64,000 bases of DNA from Sipunculus nudus (GCA_026874595.1 CM049310.1:45663058-45727057); one strand, 5' to 3'. Positions 26,446-39,800 are shown, numbered from the stretch's first letter. Notes: generated by a model not told the origin, from the sequence alone. A program made the numbers and translations.

Positions 26446-26701
26446 TTATACTACTACTACTACACTACTACTATTACAATTGCAACTACTACTAATAATA
26501 AGAATTAGGATTGTTATTGTTTTAGCCCTAATCATTAGTAGACTACTACTATAAACACATCTACTACTACTACTAGTACTACTACAAGTACAACTACTGC
26601 TTCTATTTCTACTACTACTACTTCTTCTTCTACTACTACTGCTAAACTTCCTTTGGTTTAAGTGCAGCTGCCAGAAGGATTCAAGCACTGCTGCTTTAGT
26701 C

Positions 26702-26734
<33 letters not shown>

Positions 26735-26750
26735 GATATTAATAAAAATG
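26446..26750. repeat. Trinucleotide microsatellites
   Basis: Imperfect (ACT)n/(CTA)n repeats run from about 26448 to 26645, followed by (AAT)n at 26702-26733. The serine-rich minus-strand frame across it is simply the repeat translated. Confidence 0.9.
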
Positions 26751-27960
26751 ATAAAAATAATCATTTAATATATATAAGTAAAACAAATAATACAACTGAT
26801 GTGTGTTGCAAGTCTTTTTCTGAATTTTTCAATGATACATTGATCGGAAGTTCAAAGGCTACAGGTGACGCCAGATGTGCCTGATAAATGTAATAAATCA
26901 CACTGACGTAAAAAACTCTCTTCCTACATAAATAAACCAACATGGTAAACCGTCAAACGAGTAGCCAAAATAGCCAAACACTCAGTTTACTAATAACCAA
27001 ACTAAACAAGGAAGGGGGCTTGGTGCGTGATGACAAATATGACAAACGTTTTCGGACAAAATACACGTAACATACTAAAAAAATACGCAGACATGTAAAC
27101 CCAATTCACTCAAACATGCCTTTTTAGATTAAAGTCGCATTATCTATATCACAGTCCAGGGACCTCTGATAGAGTTGTGTAATACAAAAATGTTTTCATT
27201 GAAACTCTTCCCTGAAGGATAAAATTAAGGAACCCCATCACTTAATTCATCAGCAAATTCTTGTTATTTTTGTTTTAAAATGATACATTACTCTTACGAA
27301 GCAAAGTAATAAGCCCGCTAGCTACTATAATAATACCATGCGGGCCTGCAATATGTATATCGACCTATCCTAAAATGTATAAGTCACGGGACGGTGGTAT
27401 AGTGAATGCTTTTCTTCTGGAAGAATATAAAATTTTATGAGTTCAAGAATTGGATTTAAGAAGTGTCCAGTGACATGGATGACATTTAATCCATACAGAA
27501 AACAGCAAATGTGGCAGTTATATCACGGATGTGTTTTATGATCCATTTATTGCAATCAAAGCCCTTGGTGCTCCCGTATTACAGGAATAACTCAATTCCC
27601 TGGCGCCAATGCTTAGGGGATAATCGGCCAGCTTGGGCAGGTTCGTTAGAGAGCACAACGTTTGTTACACACACAATTTTTATTAAAAAAAAAAAACACA
27701 GAGCTGATTTTTCTGTTAAGCAAGCACAACGTAGGGGTTTGGACGCAGTCTGCACTTGTTAGGGCGTTGCATATTGGCAGCTTCTCCTATTTGATTAACT
27801 TTAGAGCTTGAACAGTGGAAGATCAACATTCTCCTTTACATCAGAGCGCTTTATCATGCACAACTGAGCTTTACGACCTCATTTGCATATATACGCCTAT
27901 GGATAAGCAATCATGGTGAATATTTGGACAATTCATGAGTGGAAATGTATGATTTACATA

Positions 27961-28010
<50 letters not shown>

Positions 28011-30160
28011 CGTACATAATATGTATTAACAATACGTACCGGCGGTTTTCAATGTGTTTAAACAAGTGTTGGCTTCACCCGGATAACATCACGGACAGTT
28101 GGACCGCATCTTGGCATTCCTCCATAGTGAACAATACGTACACTTAAATGTCCTCTATTAACCAACTTTTAAATAAACTTAGCATACAAAAGAGGTCTTC
28201 ACCTCTTGCAAAATCAATAAATACCAAGAAACCAGAATAAAAGGAGAAAAATCCAAGAAGAGCATTTTACTTTTATTTTCATATTAAAGTATAAACGTAT
28301 CATGTCCTTTATACAGAATAACAGTAGTGGTTCTACTATTAAAGCAAAATATATACACTCGCTAAGCCCACTGTGACATGAAACCAGAATTCAAAGATTA
28401 CAACATTATTTAATGTTTCTAAAAGATTAACAGTCAAGTAATCTGCAAGGTCTATAGTTGACAACCATAGCTTAAAGTGAGAAAGTGGAGGCATAATGAA
28501 AGTGAGAGTGTTTGAGATAAGATAAATAAGAAAGCAATAGTTTCGTATTGATTGTCATATTTCATATAATTATTTATGCTTTGATTTGTGTTGTATTTAC
28601 GATAAAACCCACAATCAACCCTTTACGTACCGATAAATATCTATTTCAAAAGGAAAAGACGTTTCATTTACCTTTGTTTGTCTTGATTCATTGGCATTAG
28701 TGATTTTAAGGGAAGATAATTAGTGTGCTTAGTGCGAACCACATTCACTTTTTTACAATCCGTTTCATCAATCATCCCTGTATTTATCATCGGTGTGAAG
28801 AATTTTATCTGGAATTATGAAGATAAAGGTTGTAAAATGTATTTTTCTATTTTTTTAATGTTTCGTTCACTGCCAAAATATTTGATAACATCAAGGTTTC
28901 TTAGTATCTTCTTTAGTGTGCAATCTAAGATAATTGTTTGGCATCCAGATCTGTTATAGCTTATCTCCGAATCGTTTCCCTAAAGTACTATTCATTTCGT
29001 TTCAGTTACAAAAGAGTCGGACTATTAAACCTTTGCAGAGAATGTTTCAGGAAAGACGCGAATTTCGATGCTAAATCCCTGAATGCCGCACATAATCCCC
29101 AAAATAGACCAGGCCAATTATGTCGGGACAGGAAAAAGTATGAAAGAAATATACAAATAAACGGCCTTTTGTGCTTTTAAGCTGTACAAAAACAGCTTTA
29201 TATGCCTACGATAAGGCGTCAAAATTTAGTTTTAGACAGAAAAAGTTATGCACTGGGCGATAATTAGCAGCTAAGGGGATCAAATGTTCACCAGTTTGGC
29301 ACGTATTTCTAATTGTCAAGATTTATGCGATCCAATATCGAGGCCCTGGTTATGTTCAAGCGCGTCAGAATGGCGTATATATTATTCCTTTTTTGTCGTA
29401 AACAGTGACGATATGAGCGGCCGGGAAGTTTCAGGCAGTCTAATCAGATATTAAGTGACGCGTTAATTACCTGGGCTGTGAATATATGATTCTGTACTTG
29501 GTGTTATTAGCTGACTCTGGCTCGGCGCAACAGTGCATCGACTCAACCCGGGAAGATGGCAGCTGGCGATCAATTAACCAGAACCCATATACAGTATGAA
29601 GGCTGGTATTGGCGGCATATGATAACATATGAATAAAAGTGCCCAATTTTTTTCTATAACGTTTTGTCAGATGTTAAAATATTATGTTTGTTTCGATCGT
29701 GCTTTAACTGAAGAATATTAGGGAAATTTTTAGATTTAGAACCAACAAAGTGATTATTGAAATTTTTTTTTAACTTTATGTCGGTAAAACTGTCATTCCG
29801 ACTGGCTGTCCATATTATCAGGCATATTTATTTGAATAGCAGATTAACCGTTGTTTATATTAATCATGATGTGTTCCATTTTACAACAGGTATATAAATA
29901 AGCATAATGTGAAAAAAAAATAAGATTTGAAATGTAACAGTTTGAAAGGTATTATTACTGCATATGAAGAAAAAAAACAATACTCGTAGAGCACATACGT
30001 CCACCTGATCACGTGCCTTTATACCCGAATATTATGATAACTATGTATGATAAGAAAGAAAAGACTGAAAGATGATAGTGAAGAACAACTCAATGAAAAC
30101 TTAAAACATCACCCGCCCACAAATTTTATTTTAGTGCATTAAAGAGTTATATTTGTTACA
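26751..30160. other. Intergenic with a possible conserved element near 29240-29600
   Basis: No gene is recognised. There is a (TA)n tract at about 27965-28005. The stretch 29240-29600 is more balanced in base content and has several homeodomain-type words (GATAATTAGC, GTTAATTACC, GATCAATTAACC). It is a candidate regulatory element, on appearance only. Confidence 0.3.
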
Positions 30161-30166
30161 CAGACA

Positions 30167-30167
<1 letters not shown>

Positions 30168-30199
<32 letters not shown>

Positions 30200-30220
30200 A
30201 TATATATATATATATATATA

Positions 30221-30267
<47 letters not shown>
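30168..30267. repeat. (TCTA)n(TA)n microsatellite
   Basis: About eight ATCT units are followed by TA repeats up to 30267. The translated tyrosine/isoleucine frame over it is an artefact. Confidence 0.95.
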
Positions 30268-30269
<2 letters not shown>

Positions 30270-33200
30270 CTTCTCTGTTCTAGTCTTGATCGATCAGCGA
30301 TATTATTTCTCTTCTTCAAAGACCAACTTAATTCAAAATATGTGTTGAAATCCATTCATAACATTAAAAAATATGGAAGACACAAGAAATGGCGATCAAA
30401 TGATTTGGTAATGAGGCAAACGAACTCTTATATTAACAATTAATATATAAAGATGAAAGCAGAACTCACCAGTCAGAGTTCTGGTTCCAATATTATTATT
30501 TATATGAGAAACAAGAAAATAAATATATTCACCGTTCAGAACAGTCCTGCTGAAGTTTTGAAGTTCTCTTTTGAAATCTCTTTTGAAGTTAAATCACCTC
30601 AAATGTCACTAAAAGCGGAATACTTTCGTTTATCACAATATATTGCTGCAAAACTCAAACCCATCTAATTTCATTGTTGCTAATGTTACAGTAACCATGG
30701 AATTGTGTATAATGAGTAACACAGAATAAACGAACCCGACTATTTGTTCATATATTCAATGTGTAGCTAAGGAAATGTGGCACTCATGTCATATTCTTTA
30801 CTGTAATTTTCAGAACAAATCATTTGAACTAGCCTCTGAATTATCTATCCTTTTCCCATCAATTTCTGCTTTCAGGGAAGCTATCGTATTCGATTTTCTC
30901 TAGTTATATTCAAAGAACGTTCCACTTTTTCTGGGCATGATTAGGACACATTTAAATTAAGGCAAAGGCCAGTATGGAATTAGCCTGTTTTTTATGTACC
31001 TATTCTCTGACAATATTATTTGTTAGAAGAAATAGGCAACTTAATAGGAATCCTGCCGCAGGGAAATATTGCTGAAAATGTTCACGTCGTATATTTATCT
31101 ATATCACGTGACAGGTAATCTATTTCTTAATTGATTAATCATCTTTGTATATATCCTCAGTGTAACACTACGGTTATCTCTTCATCTTTCTATATCCTCT
31201 GTCCGCGTTAAATGCTAATGCTGTCTCCTGAAATTCCACAAACCCTCTACATTAGCATTATAAGTTAATTATAAAAACCGGTATAAAAGATGGCAAACTA
31301 ACGAAGTAGTTATCTTTTCTATTGGGTCATAATCTGAACAGGAAACGACTCTGGAGTTAAGAGCTCCCCTGAGATTTCTAAATACTGGAGGCATAGCGTT
31401 CTTTTCCTGGCACAGATGATGATTCTGTTCGCGAGAGTTGATAGTTAAAACATTATCAGATATAATATAATAAAACCAGATTTCTTCTGAGGTGTTTAAG
31501 TGTAAAATTTCGATAATGATCGACACAATTTGATCTCACGGCACCTTTCAAAGTATTGGAAAGTGCACAGTTTAATCCCAGTCAGTGCGCCTTAAAGGTT
31601 TAATAAAAGTATATTGTTCTAAAATATATCTCCAATGGATAAACGTACAGAACCACATTAAATCTGTGCTATAAGTTTCCATGTGGCCAAATCAAATATT
31701 AACGATTTTGGTGTTCAGATTGTACCACGATTGTGTGATTAGAGGGCAGCCGTAAGAGCACGTAGCTTAACCCTAGTATTGAAAATTCATGTCCATGTGT
31801 ATCAGAAATAAATAAATTGAAAGAAAAGATAATCACACAGCAATAATATAAATTACTTAATTACATAGTACATCTTCGAACATATAAATCGTCATACAAA
31901 TGAATACCAATATCCTATAAGCTGACAGTAAATATCTTATCTCCTTTACATTAAAAAAAATTGGGCGCTGAATATTCAATGATTTCTCATCAATGTGCAA
32001 TAACTGAAACAGTTGATGGTACGTGTATGTGCAATGGGCAGGTAGCTTCTCCTAGCGACGTGATGTCCCTACAGCTTGGGTATTATTCCGCCTGTAGACA
32101 AATTATATTTTACATTAGCATCGGAGAGACTATATATACTACCTTACAGGTCAAGCCGAAGATCAGACAAATAAATAAGCTGTGGGATCCCATTACAAGT
32201 CTTGTTCTCCAAGCTGTGGCGTTCATCATGCAAAGATTTCATTTGTTTTTCTTATCAGTCTGGTATCACCTTCCTTTGAGGATTTTAAAACCTATTTTTG
32301 TTCAAGAATCCGGAGACGGAAGATATCCGTGAACAGAAAGTCCATCCTTTTTTGCGGACCCTCTGCCGTCACACGTGCCACATGAAGATTTGTCATATAA
32401 AGATTTGAAGGTTTTATTTTCTATCAATTGACAAGGCTCTCCTGAGCGCCCACCTGTAATTAATTCTTATTCATTCATTCATTCATTCTTTCTTTCTTTC
32501 ATTCATTCATTCATTCATTTTCTTCGCTTTCTTATGCGTTGACCCGATTATTAAAGTTAGTACAATACACAAAAAAAAATTCTAAGTGGAGAATTAGCTA
32601 GGTTTTATATATATTAGATTGCAAAGGTGCAAATTAGATTAATTTTAACGGGATAAGTTTTCATGATTTACCACATGGGCAAGCGATAAATAAAACTAAA
32701 ATCTTTAAAATCGGTAAAAATTCACAAATCTTTGTCAGAATCAATAGAAAGGCAATGAAGAGACCTTTGAAATGAGTGGTAACTTATAGGGATAAAGATC
32801 AAGCTAAATGTGGCAATGTGAAGATCAGTAAAGTAAAATTAAATCGCGAATTAGCCAATTAAAATAAATTAAATGACCCAACGGGACTTTTGATATGTTA
32901 TTCTCCAGAACGCTCTGGTCCTCATGAAACAAAAATAATTTGTGTTGCAATTTATTTCGGGAATGCTTAAACATCAAGACACGATCAAACTAACATAAGC
33001 ATCAGTTCTAAAATTAGTAGTAAATTTTGCTTTATTATGATCTTCAGTGGGTTTTATCGAAAACCTGTCTTATAAGACCACCTGTCAATAAAGACCCCCT
33101 TGGGTTGAACTGAAGGCATTCACATTGGTTATAACTGACCTGTGTAATTAGACCACGTGTGATTTGAGCTTGGCTGAGTGCCGTCTTGGTGGAAGGGGAA

Positions 33201-34289
33201 ACTTAATAAAGATGTATAGGATATGGTTGCGGATACTGTGTTTCCTCTACTTGTAAGAACATTAAATGTCAGTCCTGTATTTTAGACTTATTTAATAAAG
33301 AAACCTTTTGTTAGACATGGCCCAGTAATTTAACAAACTCCTATCGCGGACTTCGAAACCGGGGTACCCGTTAATGTTCTTTAGCGTAGTCAAGTTTCAG
33401 AACGTATATTTCAGAGATTATAACACTAATGTCAAACTAAATTTACAATACACGGATTTTCATTACGTCCAGAATCCATGCCCCTCTTCATGAAGTCCAC
33501 GGTTCTTAATACACAAATATCAGGGGAAGATATAGGATCTCAGGGGGGGGGGTGAAACATGCTGGTACAAATAAACAAGTGTAATGGGAGTATACTGTCG
33601 GGGGGGGGGGGGGGGGGGCGGCTAAAATAATCGGAGCTGCTTTTCGGTATCAAGCATATTTTATTCAAATAGCCAGATTTATAAATCGGAAAGGAGGGGG
33701 CGCGTCCCCTGCGCCGCCTCTGAGGTATTAAACATCTATGGGTGCTTTTATGCAACCCAGAGCCTTGCTTACAACAGACGTCGGCTCATTACGGTAGGAT
33801 GACCAAGAATTTAATTAACTTCTACAGGTAATATATGGCCATAGATCCTGCCTACAGGGTAATATAATTACAAGCCCTGTCAACCGCTCCTTAAGGAAGT
33901 CACATATATGGCCTGGGGTTTGCTGATAATGTCTTTATTCCGTCACCAATAGTGTTAAATAACTTATTTCGCCGCCATCAATAACCACTCAACGATGTTT
34001 AACGTGCGTTTCATGATAAAACTTGTAAATTCCACAGTTTGGACGAGTGCAATATCGCCTCGAGTTCATGCTTCGTTTCCTCTTCGGAGCATTAATCAAG
34101 TATCTCAGTTTAATTATACATTCCTTAATTATTGTTCTGATATCAAGTAAGAACCAAATAAAACTTATGAAGAATATGACGCCCTGATAAAGAGATGAAA
34201 CTTCCATATTAGTCTGTTTTAGAATACTCAGAATTCGACCAGAGGTCGAGCGCTTGCCGTAATGACGTGGAAACAGTCAAACGAATGAG
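30268..34289. other. Intergenic, no gene supported
   Basis: The longest frame, 123 codons at 31961-32332, shows no domain, repeat or splice context. Its length is within chance for this much DNA. There is an (ATTC)n/(CTTT)n tract at 32468-32520, and G runs at 33541-33550 and 33601-33618. A GGGGGCGCGTCCCCTGCGCC segment near 33695 may be part of an old transposon end. The patch 33770-33960 is less AT-biased. Confidence 0.35.
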
Positions 34290-35840
34290 CAATGACGAAG
34301 AAAATGAGCAATAATTTGTGAAGATAGGAGAAATATTGATAAAATTATGAAGGAAATAAGTTTTAACGTGTTTTTACGACCTTAACCTTGAAATTCGACC
34401 TATTTAGAAATACCTATACATCTTCTAGAAATTGTCCCAATACATGTTATGTATAAGTTACAAAGTGCTTCCTACAAAATTGTGGCCTGTGTAATGCTAT
34501 CTGCATTACGGTAGAACCATTAAGAAGGCCACACTGATGACAACTTACAGACATACTGATAAAGTGACACAAAGTGAAGGACAGGAGCCTGAACAAAGTC
34601 ACGTAGTAGACACAATGGAAGAAAATGAGCCATAGTTTGCGAAATTAGGACAAATTTTGACAAAGTTATGAGGAAAATAGGATTTTGATATGTTTTGACG
34701 ACCTTGACCTTAAATTTTGACCTATTTTAATAATACACAAGCGTCTTCAAGATATCGTTCCCATATACTATATATTTAAGTGACAAAGTGATTCCCGCGA
34801 AAATGTGGCTTGTAGAAAGCTATATGTCATAGTTTTGGAGATATGTAAAAAAATGATGAAGCAATAGTGTTTCAAGTGCAGCGTTCCCAGTGGCTGTTTC
34901 AGAAAATGAAAATCACTTTCGAGATTTTAGTGTATGACCTAAGATGTACAAGTTCCAAAAGGGTTCTTGCAAAACTGTGGCCTGCAGGATGCCATATGTC
35001 AGACTCAAGAACAAGCAAGCAGGCGAAAATTAGGATAACTGACAAACAGATTGACATAATGACACAGTGACACATGTGAGATGACAGATGACTTTGTTAT
35101 CTTTTAAAGAAGGTTTAGAGAAAAAAAATTAGCTATAGTTTATGGTGGTTAGGGTTTATAGTTTTGAAGATATTGCTAATAAATTAAATGTTGAAGTGTT
35201 GCGAATGCAGCAACCCCTAGCGATTATATTCGAAAAATGAAATAAGAAAAAAAAAAAAAAAAAAAAAATTCGAAATATTGGATTAGGACATAAGATATAT
35301 CAGTTTCAAGATGATTCCTTCATACTTGTGGCGTCCAGATTTTCACTTAGTGATATCTCGAAATATCTCGCTTGACGAAATGATGTACGAGATATTGCGA
35401 GACTTATAATAAAATCTTGTTATACATATTGAGCAATACCTAATGCAAAAAAAAAAAATACCTCTCTAGCATTAAAACTGACAAAGTATGAAAATTTGAT
35501 CTTATATTTTCGAATCTTTATCTAAAAAACTGCGTAACCATGATTACATCAAATTTAAGTCAGCTACACACCTAAGGAAAAGCCATGGAATGACGAAGAA
35601 ATGAGCTATAAATGAAGTGGATACGACCATTTGTTGCAAAGATATGGAGAAAATAAAATTTATAAGTTCTTCGATGATTTTTTGACCTTGGCCTTTGACC
35701 GATATTAACAAAAATTAATAGGCTTTGGGGGCTTTTGGGTTTCTGTTTACTGTGTAAAACTGTGGCCAGAAAAGTGGAGACAGACAAACAGACAGACATA
35801 CAGAACTGACCAACAGGCTTGACGAAATCTAAGATTATAC
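34290..35840. repeat. Second array of degenerate ~320-bp units
   Basis: The phrase ACGACCTTAACCTTGAAATT recurs as ACGACCTTGACCTTAAATTT 318 bp later (34376 and 34694) and again as TTTGACCTTGGCCTTTGACC near 35680, about three further periods on. Related blocks GAAAATGAGC.ATA.TTTG at 34298 and 34620 and tails such as GACAGACAAACAGACAGACA recur. It resembles the 12.5-13.8 kb array in style but not clearly in sequence. Non-coding. Confidence 0.65.
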
Positions 35841-35920
35841 CGGCAAGCAATAAACACTGGCACCAGTTGGACGCTGGTCATCGTGAAGCAGGATTCCCAT
35901 TGCCATTATTTCAAGCATCA

Positions 35921-35998
35921 GGGCTTCCAAAGAGCTGACTGTGACACTGATCACTCGTTGGGCTTCAACAGAGCTGACCGTGACACTGATCACTCCTT
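35921..35998 (+). repeat. 39-bp tandem dimer
   Basis: Two 39-bp units start GGGCTTCCAAAGAGCTGAC (35921) and GGGCTTCAACAGAGCTGACC (35960). The length is a multiple of three and lies in an open plus-strand frame (35883-36107). That frame therefore contains a 13-residue repeat, RAD.DTDHSLGF-like. Whether this was ever coding is uncertain. It sits just upstream of the immunoglobulin-like remnant. Confidence 0.75.
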
Positions 35999-36117
35999 GG
36001 TCATCTCAAGAGTTAAACTGATGCTTTACCGTATCAAGCAGAAGAGCCAGCCAGGAAACAATACCATCACACGTTGTACCCTCAGCAGAACTCTTAATAG
36101 CTTGTGAATCTGAATAA

Positions 36118-36480
36118 TCTATCTCTTCCAAAGTCAAAACTAACAGCAACGAAGAAACATGGAGCCCCGTCGGCATTTACATTTGCAACGCGGCGGTCAC
36201 ATCTTACGGCAAGAAGGAGAGGTTAAACACATTTGAGGTGAACATCATCGAGATGGAGCCAATGATCGAAGCCAAGATAGCCGCTCTGATTATTAACTGC
36301 AAGGTCTTCCCAGCAAAGCAAAACGTGCGTATGTAAACACTGAAAACCACCCTTGCCTATCCTAGCAGACAGCACACCGCCATGAACCAGAGCGCCTCGG
36401 ACATGGCGTCCCGATGAAGAAGACAATTCCACCGAACAGCAAGACAGGGAAAGTCATTGCAAATGTAAGATATTGCAAAT
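36118..36480 (+). pseudogene. Broken immunoglobulin-like coding remnant
   Basis: The frame containing 36134-36328 is open and coding-like in base composition. It encodes an Ig-type signature: WSPVGIYICNAAV, the F-strand Y-x-C pattern, followed by FEVNIIE and a second cysteine in INCKVFP. It has a plausible acceptor (CTATCTCTTCCAAAG, ending 36133) and donor (GTATGT at 36329). The interval is 195 nt with phase 1 at both ends, typical of Ig-domain exons. Just downstream the frame stops. A second frame (about 36370-36480) stays open with VPMKKTIPPNSKTGKV-like sequence. Upstream at 35998-36107 a different frame gives CTLSRTLNSL before a stop. The simplest reading is an Ig-superfamily gene fragment disrupted by frameshifts. 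A live exon of a gene outside the window is possible. Confidence 0.4.
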
Positions 36481-36854
36481 CAACAAGGCCGAAGAAAGGT
36501 TATGTTCTCAGGCAATTTTTTATAAAAAGGAGAGTATTCATTTAAATCTTATTATAATAAATTTTCAATAAAAATATCATATGATAAAATATCATGAGAC
36601 AAAACGAAAATAACAGAACTATTTTTACTAGGCAGGTGAAACACATCTGATCGGAATTTTATCGGAAAGAAATTATTTTATTTCTTGAAACAAAATCGGT
36701 AAATATTAACTAAAAATCTAAATAAAAATATTATCCTAATAAGGGGGAGTCAAAATTGAACCCGAGAAACCAAACGGTTTGACCAGAAAAAAAGCCTTGG
36801 CCGCGTGACTCGATTCAGAAATGGATGATTCATGTGAGGAACTTCAGTGTCAGA
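36481..36854. other. AT-rich spacer and 3' flank of gene A
   Basis: Unique AT-rich sequence. Nothing is seen except a candidate polyadenylation signal for gene A. Confidence 0.4.
36677..36682 (-). terminator. Candidate polyadenylation signal of gene A
   Basis: AATAAA on the minus strand about 170 bases beyond the stop codon of gene A. The hexamer is common in AT-rich DNA, so this is only a placement guess. Confidence 0.25.
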
Positions 36855-39800
36855 TCAAAATTGGTTAATTTTAAAGTTCTTGTAACGCACAACGTTTTTG
36901 TAGCCATTGGCTACGATGACGCCACCGTTTGCACGTGGCTGGAGCTTCGGCCTGGCAGTGTGAACCAAGGCGCCATCTTTGTATATGGTCGCCGACGCTC
37001 CACCAACACGAACTTCAACGTTGAACCAGCGACCGCCTGGAACGCTCTTTGTGCAACGGCTTGACACGGCACCGTCCCACTTCAGCTGACCGTCACGGAC
37101 GTACCCGGTCTGGAAACACCCGTTGGCCGAATGAGGTCTGTAAAAATTGATAAAAAAATGTATACTTGGTGCTGCACTAACTTGATTTCGAAGAAATAAA
37201 GTATTCGAGTGTCCGGAAAATACCAGAAAAAAGAGTGTTGGCTTCACCAGGATAAAATAGGGGAGAGTTGGTCCGAGTTCGTAATAGGTCTGTATATTCT
37301 CCACTAAGGGTCTCTCTCTCGCACATCTGGTGATATTTTTTGTCCAGTACCTACACGTAAGGCAGGCACAATGTTGAGTACTATTTGCGGGTGATCAAAA
37401 ATAGTTCGAATTTAGGATTACTCTGTTTTCACTGTGGCGGTATTCCCGCATTAAGAAATTTCAAGAGCTGTAGTTTCTGGTAAAAGACAGAACCTGTGTA
37501 CAGTTAAACGGGGCAATGGGCGGTGATGCCACTCGGGAACAGCAGAGGATCGTCGTTGTGATAAGCATGACAGGGCTGCCAGCAGCCGAAAATTCCCAGT
37601 CTTTTCCTTGACTATTCCCTGAATTTTATACTGCTAATCAAAACCCAGTATTTATTTGAAAATTGTATCAGGAATGCTAAAGATAGCAAAGTGAACTGAA
37701 AATTTTCTTAAATTAGAAATTTGGAAGTGACAATGTAAACTTCAAAGAACCATACACTATGATATCAAGCATTTATCAAGTGTACAAATTTATCACAAAA
37801 CAAACGGCTTCATTGTTTTAAAGTAACTGCACTGTGTTCTGCCTTTGTAGTTTATAAGTTGTATAGATTCATCCCCTTGTATATAATATTATACAAGTAC
37901 TATGTATTAGTTGTGTATTACTGCTTAGACACAGTTGGCCTATAGTTAATGTTTGGTGCTATATATTTTGTGTATCCATGCTCTCCATCATCAACCGACA
38001 TGTGTGTTCAAAAATCAAAAGGAAACAAGATTAAAACCCACAAACACAACACATATTTAATTGTAAATGAAAATGTAATATGAAATTACTGAATGCTGGC
38101 TCAGGAATCAAGAGATGCCAAAGCCTTCTTATTTCCTACCTGATAATTAACAAGTCGTAATATTCCCTGACCTCTCCCTGACTCTCCAAGAATTGTCACA
38201 AAATACCCCGACTTTTTCTGCAATTCCCTTACTTTTCCCTTACCTTGAAAAAAAAATATGTTTTCTGGACTTTTCCCGCACTGCTGGGAATCCTGCATGA
38301 GTATTTTGAGCGGGATGAGCCCAATGAACACAAAGCCCTTTGCTGTAACTTAGGCGATAATGGTAGCATTAGAAATAAGAGACATGTACCTTCAAATAAA
38401 TCATTAAAAGTCATGTCGGCTCTCGAGAAAATATTAAGATTCATTACTGGCGTTTACAAAGCACCAGAAAGAATTTGGCAACTTCATCTATTATGTATAT
38501 TATCATTTTCAGAGCAAATAATATAGTCATTTCGTGCGCAGTTTACCTGAAATAGACGAAATCAAAGTTGTCGATGTCTTGTACGTTGTACATAACTCCG
38601 GGGTGTCCAGAGTTGATTCCCTGCCAGCCCTTTTCGTTATACAGATCAACGGACAGGCGGTACTCGGTTCCACTAACACCCGGGTTAATCAGAACACGGC
38701 AGAAACCGGAAGCCGGCCACGTACCGGATGTTGCATTTAGGGTATTGTACGCAGGAGTCTGACAGTGGGCAACACAGCCGGTCACTTTGGTCCCTTCGGT
38801 CACCTGTTTGACTTTGTGAAATATAAACAGTGAAACGTGTGTCTGCTATATCTCTCTCTCTCTCTCATACGTACTTTGCAATTCAATGTCAGGTTCCATG
38901 ACAATATTATCAGAAACAATATAAAAGATATATCACCTTAAACCTTTTATAACACGTGAAATATCAGCAGATACAATTTAGAAAGGGATCACGTCAATGG
39001 AAATGACCCATCGTGACAGAACAGGCAGTTAACTGCGTTAGGAATTCAGGATATACCCAGTTCTGGTTATGCATGCATTTATCGAGGTGCCGAACATTTA
39101 GTATCAGTCATTGCTGATAGATGTCGCTAGTCTGGTTGCTAAGATTCACTGTGTCATTCTCATGGAAAGCCATTCCAAGAAAGTTTAAAATACTTCAGAT
39201 TTTTTTTTTCAAAGCATCCATTTCAACTTAACCCCTGAAATCGCTTATGAAATATGTGATGAAAAAGATGGCAAGCATTGAAAATTGATGAAAATTGTTT
39301 ATGGTTTACAGGAAGGCAACATATATATGGAATTAATATGTCTAGAAGTTATAACAAATATTGTTTAAAAGAGCAAACCTATTGGTTCGGTCTTGTAGTG
39401 ACGAAAAAACACACGATTCCTGTAACCATTGGCAACTACTGCTCCGCCCCTTGCGAAGTTTTCATGGCGATGCGAGAACGTCACCACGTGACCACCATCA
39501 ACGAAAAGCCTTGTCTTGCGGTTCGTAACCTCCACCTGAACTGTAAACCACTTCCGGGTTTTAGGAGGCCCATTTGGACATTTGGCCTCCTGTGTCACGT
39601 TTAGTTCACTGTCCAGGATATATCCAGTTTGAAAGCACTTGTCAGGTGCATTCAACCTTAAAAAAAAATATAGAAGGCCGTCATGAATATTTGTCACAGT
39701 TAATTTTTTTTTACATCGAAATTACACCTATTTCATATCAAGTACTGCATGAGTATATTCATTAGGGCTGAGTATCGGTCAGCCTGTTCAGGTGCAATAC

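Noticed and set aside
30153-30443. Frame encoding tyrosine/isoleucine runs, with similar ones at 27871, 46146, 47019, 50837, 55325, 55630 and 62317
   Set aside because: These are translated (TA)n and (TC)n microsatellites.
31961-32332. The 123-codon plus-strand frame, longest in the first 36 kb
   Set aside because: No domain, repeat, signal peptide or splice context is visible. A frame of this size is expected by chance in 36 kb of two-stranded sequence.
33523-33728. Possible hAT element between CAGGGGAAG and GCCGCCTCTG
   Set aside because: The two ends do not form a convincing inverted pair, and no flanking target duplication is present.
39278-39604. Plus-strand frames at 39278-39604 and 51759-52085, similar to each other
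   Set aside because: They are antisense shadows of exon 3 of genes A and B. The sense strand has the coding signature and splice sites.
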